From Limonium bicolor (lineage: Eukaryota > Streptophyta > Magnoliopsida > Caryophyllales > Plumbaginaceae), in assembly GCA_023374045.1 (NCBI GenBank), contig CM041782.1, positions 248,773,882 to 248,837,881 on the forward strand: a stretch of DNA of 64,000 nucleotides, in the 5' to 3' direction. The notes under the pieces were generated by a model. That model had not been told where the DNA came from, did no database searches, and saw only the letters and a list, made by a program, of their open reading frames with translations. Shown one piece after another: positions 57,701-64,000 of this stretch. Every line of letters begins with the position of its first letter. The first letter of the stretch is position 1. Position numbers and translations under genes: made by a program.

Positions 57701-60700
57701 CCACGTCTCGTTTTTGTCCCATTCCCAGCTGATTTCCTCTCTTTCCAAACTCTCCCAACCAGAGTTCTTGAACAAGGAAGAAGTCATCCAAGCATTTGAT
57801 TTAAGGTAATGATCTAAGCTTGATTTACCGTGTTTTATTCAACTTTCTTCAACCAATCTTAGGGTTAATCATTAAACAATCTTCATGACTTCTTTTCAGC
57901 TTGTATACCTTGTATCCAAGTGGGAAATTCTCAGCTAAAATGAGGATGGAGACCAAGTTTAGCTAAAATCAACTTTAAAGGTAAAAACATGCCTTAACTC
58001 TCCCCTTGTGATTTCTGAAAATTTACAGCTGCTTTCCTTGAGATCTTATGCTCATTTTATCTTCAATTTCATGTAGAATCAGTAGATAGGCCTAGTTCCA
58101 AAGGGTGACCGAATTCAAGAGCTATTTCCACTCTTTAAGACATTTTTGTCTAGGTAAATTCTACCATCTTATACCTGGTTGTAATCTGAATAATTACCAT
58201 GGTTTTGTGGTGATTTTGATGCTCTTTTATCTCTAGAAATTCACTCTGAAAACACCTTGTATAACCATTGGAATTTCAAGGTAAAAAGCAACCTAAATTA
58301 ATGTGTTTATGTGTTCTTATGGTTGGTTCAACTTTTAGAACCTAATCATATCTTATGTTGTTGCTAGAAACCATCTAAGAGGCTGTCCAGTGTGATCTCC
58401 TTTCTGCCGTGACCAAACAGCACCTTAAATGTGCATAAAATCAAGGTATAACATTATATTACAATGTTTTTAATGCCTTAAGATCTTATATAAATTTGTG
58501 TCATGAGTGGACTGGTATAAGTGGTTGATTTTGACTTTAAAGATGACTAGGAAATGTCATAGAAACTTTAGAATAATTAATTAAGTGGTTAATTAACATA
58601 ATTGTCAAATTTAAGACATTATGTGGAAGTTTTGTAAATAATGAAGAATTTGGTGTGAGGGCCGAGAGTTTACTGCATTATTACGACATTTAAAATGTAA
58701 TTTTATGTTATAATGCAAGGTTGTAATAAGGCTATGTTATTAAGCCATTTTAATTTAAGTTTAAAAGCTTATTTTATTTAATTTATGCATTTAGCATTAT
58801 GTTTGGGGTCAAACTGTAATTACTGGAAAAATTAAAAAGATGTGGGCTATATTAAGTGAAATTTGGGGTTTAAAATGAATTTAAATAAAAATTATAACAT
58901 TTTATAAATTTTGTGTAAAAATTGTAAATATAGGAAACTTTGGGGTAAACCTTGTAATTACTGAGAAATATAGAGTCAAAACTACTTAGAGGTCAAAGGT
59001 TGACTATCTAGGGGACTTTGACCAAATTTTATGAAAAATGGAGTTAAATATCAATTATATTAAACTATATAGTAAATTATAAAATTTACATAACATATGG
59101 GGTATATATGAGTGAAATACCCCGTAATTTAAATAGTGATTAATTAGGCTAATAAGTATTTCAGAAGCTTAATTATGCTTAAATAATCATGAAGGAAGAA
59201 ATCCCGAAGAAAACGGATCCTTAAAATGGATTAAAAGCACAAAAGAACCTTAAAGCGTGTTTTTCGGGAAACCGGGAAAACGCGACTTTAAGTGGGTCAA
59301 ATAGACTCATAATAATTTTGGTCAACCAAATAGTCATTAATAAACATTAAAGAAGGTCTAGAACCAATAAAATCAATTAAACGTGAAAATAGTAAAAACT
59401 GTAAAAAACGGGAAGTTGTGGGGTGAGAGTGTAAATAAACTAAACTAGTGTGTCCACTTTTAAAAATAAAAACTTAAAATGTGTGTGTGTGCAGTGGGGT
59501 GACCGATTTTATGTGCCTCTCTCACTCTCCCCACTCACCTAATATGCTATAAGACAAAATAATAAAGTGAAACCTTACTTTTTACCCTCTCTCTTACTCT
59601 CCCTCACTCTCTCACGTACTCCCTCTCTTTCTGTAATTCCTTTCTTCCTCTTTGGGCGCCAACCATGGCAATTTGCAACACCCCACACAACCACCCACTT
59701 CTCTCCTCTTGTTGATCCCTCAAAACTCCACCAAAAATCACAAAATTGGTACCATTGTAATCCTCTCATCAACGAGAACATTTCCCTCTTTTCCAAATTC
59801 GAAAACAACCACTTTCATCTCCATGGGTGTTCTTGGTTTTAAAGATGAAGACCACCATTAGAAGCCTCTTCTTCACCTTGTTGGTCTAAGGTAAAAAGAA
59901 ATTTGAAAAAACTAGCACTTTTAGCCCTCATTTGTTAAATAAGAAATTTCTAAGTCTTGAGTTCTTCTACCTTGTTTGCCCAGCCAATTTTGGCTTCTTT
60001 TGAAGAGTGGAAATCTTGTTCTTCTTGCTATCCAGCACTCCATCCATATACTTGCAAGGTAATGCATTTCCTAAACCCTAAAATATAGCTTAAAGCTTTA
60101 AAGATGATTTAAGGGTTAGTGTGAATTAAAATGGTGGTGTGTAATGGGCTGTAGCTTTAGAGATTTGAATCTCCATAACCGGTGGGAAGAGAGGAAAGGA
60201 AAGGAAGAAGGAAAGAAGAAAGAAGAAGGAAGAAAAGCTAGTAAGAAAACAAGGTAAATTACACTCACTTGTGTAGCTTTTGTAATGCATTATGTAATAG
60301 ATTTTTATAGTTAAAATGAGTATTGTAAACATTATGGAGGAGTAGTATAATGTGTAAGAGAACCAAACTGTTTCAGAGCTTTAAAAGTCATTTAAAAGCT
60401 TGTATAAACCTAGATGGAAATTGATGTTGTGTGCAGGAATTAAATGAGTGTTTAATGCCTAGTATTTATGTTGGAGAATTGTGTATTAGTGTTGTTTACA
60501 ATCAGGTGATATGTGTAGAATTGGGTCAATAAAACATGTGGTGAGAATGTAAGAATTTAGAGGAGACTATGTCAAATTTTACCTAGAAATTAGAACACTA
60601 TAGAACTTGAAATAGGTGGAGAAACACTTTGCAAACAGATTTTAAGTGGAGCTAGGTGGTGGGTAGGATAAGAGAGATAGGTAATGCATTATAAGCCTTA

Positions 60701-60843
60701 GGAATGGTATTAGGAAGAGGAACCATGAATGGTAAATGAGGGAACCAAAATATGTAACAAAACAAAACTAGGAAGAATTTACATAAGTGCTGAAATGAAA
60801 CTTGGGAAAAAATATGTGTGTGAATTTGTATAAAAAAGAGTAA
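57701..60843. other. Unassigned AT-rich non-coding DNA with a probable diverged T-like LTR
   Basis: No supported gene. From 59113 (TGAAATACCCCG) the layout mirrors the T LTR: GGTCAACCAAATAGTC near 59330, a GTGACCGATTTTATG segment near 59498, a TATA-poor pyrimidine stretch, then repeated AAGGTAA segments. I therefore read 59113-60843 as the 5' part of an older, diverged T LTR cut by the insertion at 60844. I cannot assign 57701-59112. A GA-rich tract lies at 60186-60235. Confidence 0.45.
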
Positions 60844-63800
60844 TGAAATACCCCAAACCTTGATATGTGGTTTAAATATCAAATTATGGTATGTAAAGGC
60901 TAAAAAGTGCCTTAGTAACATCAGTGAACAATTTAAACCATAATAAATGCAATAAAGCATTAAGACACAGTTTGAGCAAAAACATGCTCTAAGCTATGAG
61001 TGAACTTGGTTAGGACCCAAAGAGCCTACCAAGACTTGATAACATTTAATTATGATTTAATAAGGCTAAATAAGTCCTTAGGAAACTTTGGTGGACAGTT
61101 AAACCAAATAAAACACAAGAAAATACCTTAAATTCAATAAGAGCAAAAATGTGCTCTAAGCTTGGGATAAATGTGTATAAGACCTAATGGTCATACCTAT
61201 ACTTTATAAATATGTTAATGAACATATTAAATCAATTACCAAAGAAAACCAAGCTTGAAAACAAGTTAAAACACAAAATGTGCTTTAAGGAGTCTTAAAG
61301 CACGTTTTTTAAAAATTGTATTGTAAATGAGTTTTGAATGGCTAAATGTCCATCATTACTCTTTAATTAACATGTGTACTATATAGTATCACATTTGGGT
61401 GGCTATATTAATGGGAAATCAAAAATTTCACTTCTATGTGCCTTAGTTTGTGAATAGTGATTTTTATAAGCTAGTTTGTAACATATGATGTTATAAGTAA
61501 TTAAATGAGCCAATAAAGACTATATTACCCTTCTAACTAAATGGTGGCCGGTTTTTGTAGTAGTGAGTCACCAAGTTGTAAAAGAAATCAAATAAGCAAA
61601 GTAAAACTTAAAGTAAAGTACTATTTTGCTTTATAACATAAATATCTCCAAAAAGCAAACTCATCTTCTCATTTCCTTCTCTTCTTTCATTTCACACGGT
61701 TCTTCACCTTCTCCTTTCCTCCATTTACGATTTGCAACAGCCCTCTCTTCTCCATCTTCATTTCCTTGCCAAATCCAACTCCATGCTCCAAATCAAATTC
61801 TAAGACCATATTTGTCTTAGTTAGGTCAAGCTCTACACTTCTACCTTTTCAAATCTTCAAGAGCTCAATTTTGGTGCCATGGAGAATCACCATTGATGGA
61901 GCTTGAGCTTGTGTTCTACACATTATTACTGTCCTTTGCTCCTAGGTAAGGAAACTCAAAGAAAATCCATGTTTCCTCCATGTTTTCATGTTGACCGAAA
62001 ATTCACCTCACCATGGTGTATTTACCTGCTTGTTTTAGCTTCATTTGAATCTTCCAAGGGCTAGGAGGAGTCCTCTCTTGATACTTGTTCAAGTTCTCTT
62101 CCAATTCCAAGGTAAAACAATTACCTTAATGTGTTAAAACAATATGTGTAACTAGGGTTTACAATGAGATGAAGCATAATGCTTGAATACTCATTCTATT
62201 ATTTGTACATTGTTTAGAAGTTGACAAACAACCAAACACCCCACCGGTTTTACAAGGAAACAAGAAAGAAGTTTGAGAGGAAAAGAGGTAAACAAACTAT
62301 CTCAATGTAGTTTAAATGCCTTAGGAAAATGAGCTTGAATTGCTTAATAAATACCTAAGGAGCCAATGGCAAATGAGCTAGTAAAATGCTCTCAAGGAGA
62401 CTAGTAAAAGAACATATGTATTGGTGTATGTATTTGCAGGTCAAAGGCATACTTATGTGGGAAATTCAGTGTTTATGGTTTATGTTATTTAAGGGCCTAA
62501 GAGCCATGTTATTTAAGGGCCTAAGTGCCAAGCAATTTAAGTTATGCACTATATTGTGATGTAGTGCTTAATGTGTGAAGTTTGTGTGTAAAAATGTTCT
62601 TGATGGATTTTAGGTGTTTTGAATGAAATAAGGTAAAAACCTAAGTGTTTGGATGTGAGTATATACAAGAGATGCTATGGCCAAATTTGGGAAAATGTGT
62701 GAGAAGTTCTAAGTGCTTTAAATGGTCTTGGTGAACTAGGAAGTGTTAAAGGTGAATAAATGTTTACTTGAGAAGAAAACATGTGTTAAGGTGATTTAGA
62801 GTGATGCAAGGATTTAGGTGTTATCTAGGAAGTTCTAGGAATTCAAGTTGTGTTTTGAGAATGTATTTAAGTCTTGGAGGAGTTTGTTTAAGGTTTAGGT
62901 AATGTTGATATCCAAGGAATAAGTGTTGATTAAGTAAGATGTGAAAAAGGAGATTTAGTTAGTAAGAAAAGAAGTTTGAGAGATGATGTTAAGGTGTAGA
63001 GGAAACACCTTGGTGTAGTGGTCATTATTGGTGAACTACCACTTATAAATCTTAAGGAGAAAACATCCCAAGTGCTAGGAATTTTGTAAGAAATTTGTGA
63101 ATGATAAGATGGTTTTGGTGAGTGATTTAAAGAGTTTAGCACATGGCTAAAGGTGTGTTTGATGTGCCAAATGATGTTAGAACACATTAGGAGGCTTGAG
63201 GAAAAATTTGGAGAAAGTTTGACAATGTATGGGAAGTTTCTGCACCCGACCTACCCAGGGGACCGACCCCAGTCTGGGTCGGTCGGGCTGAAACTGTGAA
63301 TTTAGGTGATCTCTGCAGCCGACCTACCCAGGGGGTGGGTCGGTCGGTGGGTCGGTCGGACCTTAAAAAAAAAAAAAAAAAAATTAATTTTAAGAATGTT
63401 AAGTGGTATTAGTGGTATGCCACTAAGAGAGTATTGATGGTTAGAAAGATAAATATATATGGACTTGAGAGATTAAGTTAAGTAAGATGATTTAAATGTT
63501 AAGGTTATAAAATGATATGTAATGAGGGGATTGTTAAGTAATGATGTTATAAGATTGTTAAGGACATGTTAAGTAAGTTATAATGATAATTTGGTGAGGG
63601 AAAGATTGTAGCAAAATGTAAAAGTAAAACAAGTTAAAATGTAAAGTTATGTAACTAAGTTAACGGGGAAAAGTTATAAGCATTAGACATTAAATAATCA
63701 TGCTACCCCAATGTTAATAAAAGTACATGTAATGTTATCAGTTGTTCGAGAATTGCTCGAGGAACATAAGTGGGCGTGATAAAGTGGACTCCGGTGACAG

Positions 63801-64000
63801 GTATGGTTTTCTTGCAACCTGTGTCCTACCGGATTACACCGGCTTGTATGCCAATGTGTTTTTCTGTATGTTCGCCACGTTATGAGATAAATCATGAAAC
63901 GAGTTTACAGTCGTTATTGTTATTGTATGCTTACGTGCCGATACCGGTAACCTCGAATGCGCTTGAAGGGCTAGTTAACCACTATTAGGTAAACGTAGGA
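60844..64000 (+). mobile_element. Element T subfamily B LTR, 5' part, runs off window
   Basis: Starts TGAAATACCCCAAACC and matches 13386-16540 throughout, including the CCGACCC/GGGTCGG cluster (63243-63362). The five bases before it are AGTAA, the predicted left target duplication. About 1.36 kb of LTR should lie beyond the window. Whether it is a solo LTR or a full element cannot be seen. A run of about 18 A follows the hairpin cluster (63365-63382). No coding region. Confidence 0.88.
63243..63362. repeat. CCGACCC/GGGTCGG hairpin cluster, second subfamily B LTR
   Basis: Two inverted repeats nearly identical to 15762-15885. Confidence 0.75.

Noticed and set aside
57701..59112. Host gene 5' region with repeated AAGGTAA splice-donor-like sites
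   Set aside because: No open frame or recognisable protein follows, and similar AAGGTAA segments occur inside the T LTRs.

Overview
This window is repeat-rich nuclear DNA from a flowering plant, probably a eudicot with a large genome. The evidence is wall-to-wall nested LTR retrotransposons with plant-type primer-binding sites (initiator-Met, Asp and Tat-type), Athila-like and Tat/Ogre-like proteins, and 5-bp target-site duplications. I see no host protein gene, rRNA gene or functional tRNA gene. Family names below rest on motif recognition; boundaries and target duplications were read directly.

Region 1 (1-33378) is a tandem array, on the + strand, of a large non-coding Ty3/gypsy-type element called element T here (Tekay/Del-like or LARD-like: LTR about 4.5 kb, about 5 kb internal region, tRNA-Met PBS, no gag or pol). 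The order is LTR end (2060-2297), internal copy 1 (2298-7281), middle LTR (7282-11589 plus 25098-25335), internal copy 2 (25336-30271), third LTR (30272-33378, truncated). An Athila-like element that has gag but no pol (element A, 11590-25092, TSD ATTAG) sits in the middle LTR. The 3' end of a second copy sits at the same site in the first LTR (1-2054). The third LTR still has the empty site. This is the pattern expected if unequal recombination between an occupied 5' LTR and an empty 3' LTR duplicated about 23 kb.

Element A is itself broken by two solo LTRs with clean TSDs: a 4520-bp LTR of a T subfamily (13386-17905, TSD TCTGT) and a 1880-bp Athila-like LTR (19431-21310, TSD GTAAG) that splits gag. 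After gag comes an acidic repeat-bearing extension, then a double hairpin, and no pol.

Region 2 (33374-57520) is one very large Tat/Ogre-like element on the - strand: 5' LTR on the right (about 6.15 kb), PBS, ORF1, gag, protease, G-patch, RT, two RNase H domains, a deleted integrase, a 3' UTR with a 180-bp satellite-like array, PPT, and a truncated 3' LTR. Pol carries at least seven in-frame stops, so it is dead, yet ORF1 is open for 437 codons. Its truncated 3' LTR is fused to the truncated third T LTR at a GTTTG microhomology.

Region 3 (57521-64000) holds an antisense fragment of T internal sequence, about 3 kb of AT-rich non-coding DNA including a probable diverged T-like LTR start, and the first 3.16 kb of another subfamily-B T LTR that runs off the window.

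The most unusual signals are non-coding. They are a PBS locked in a perfect 10-bp hairpin, a cluster of perfect hairpins downstream of it, a hairpin array with compensating stem changes, palindromic GC-rich clusters at matching places in three LTR families, and two tRNA-like modules upstream of the Ogre-like TATA box.
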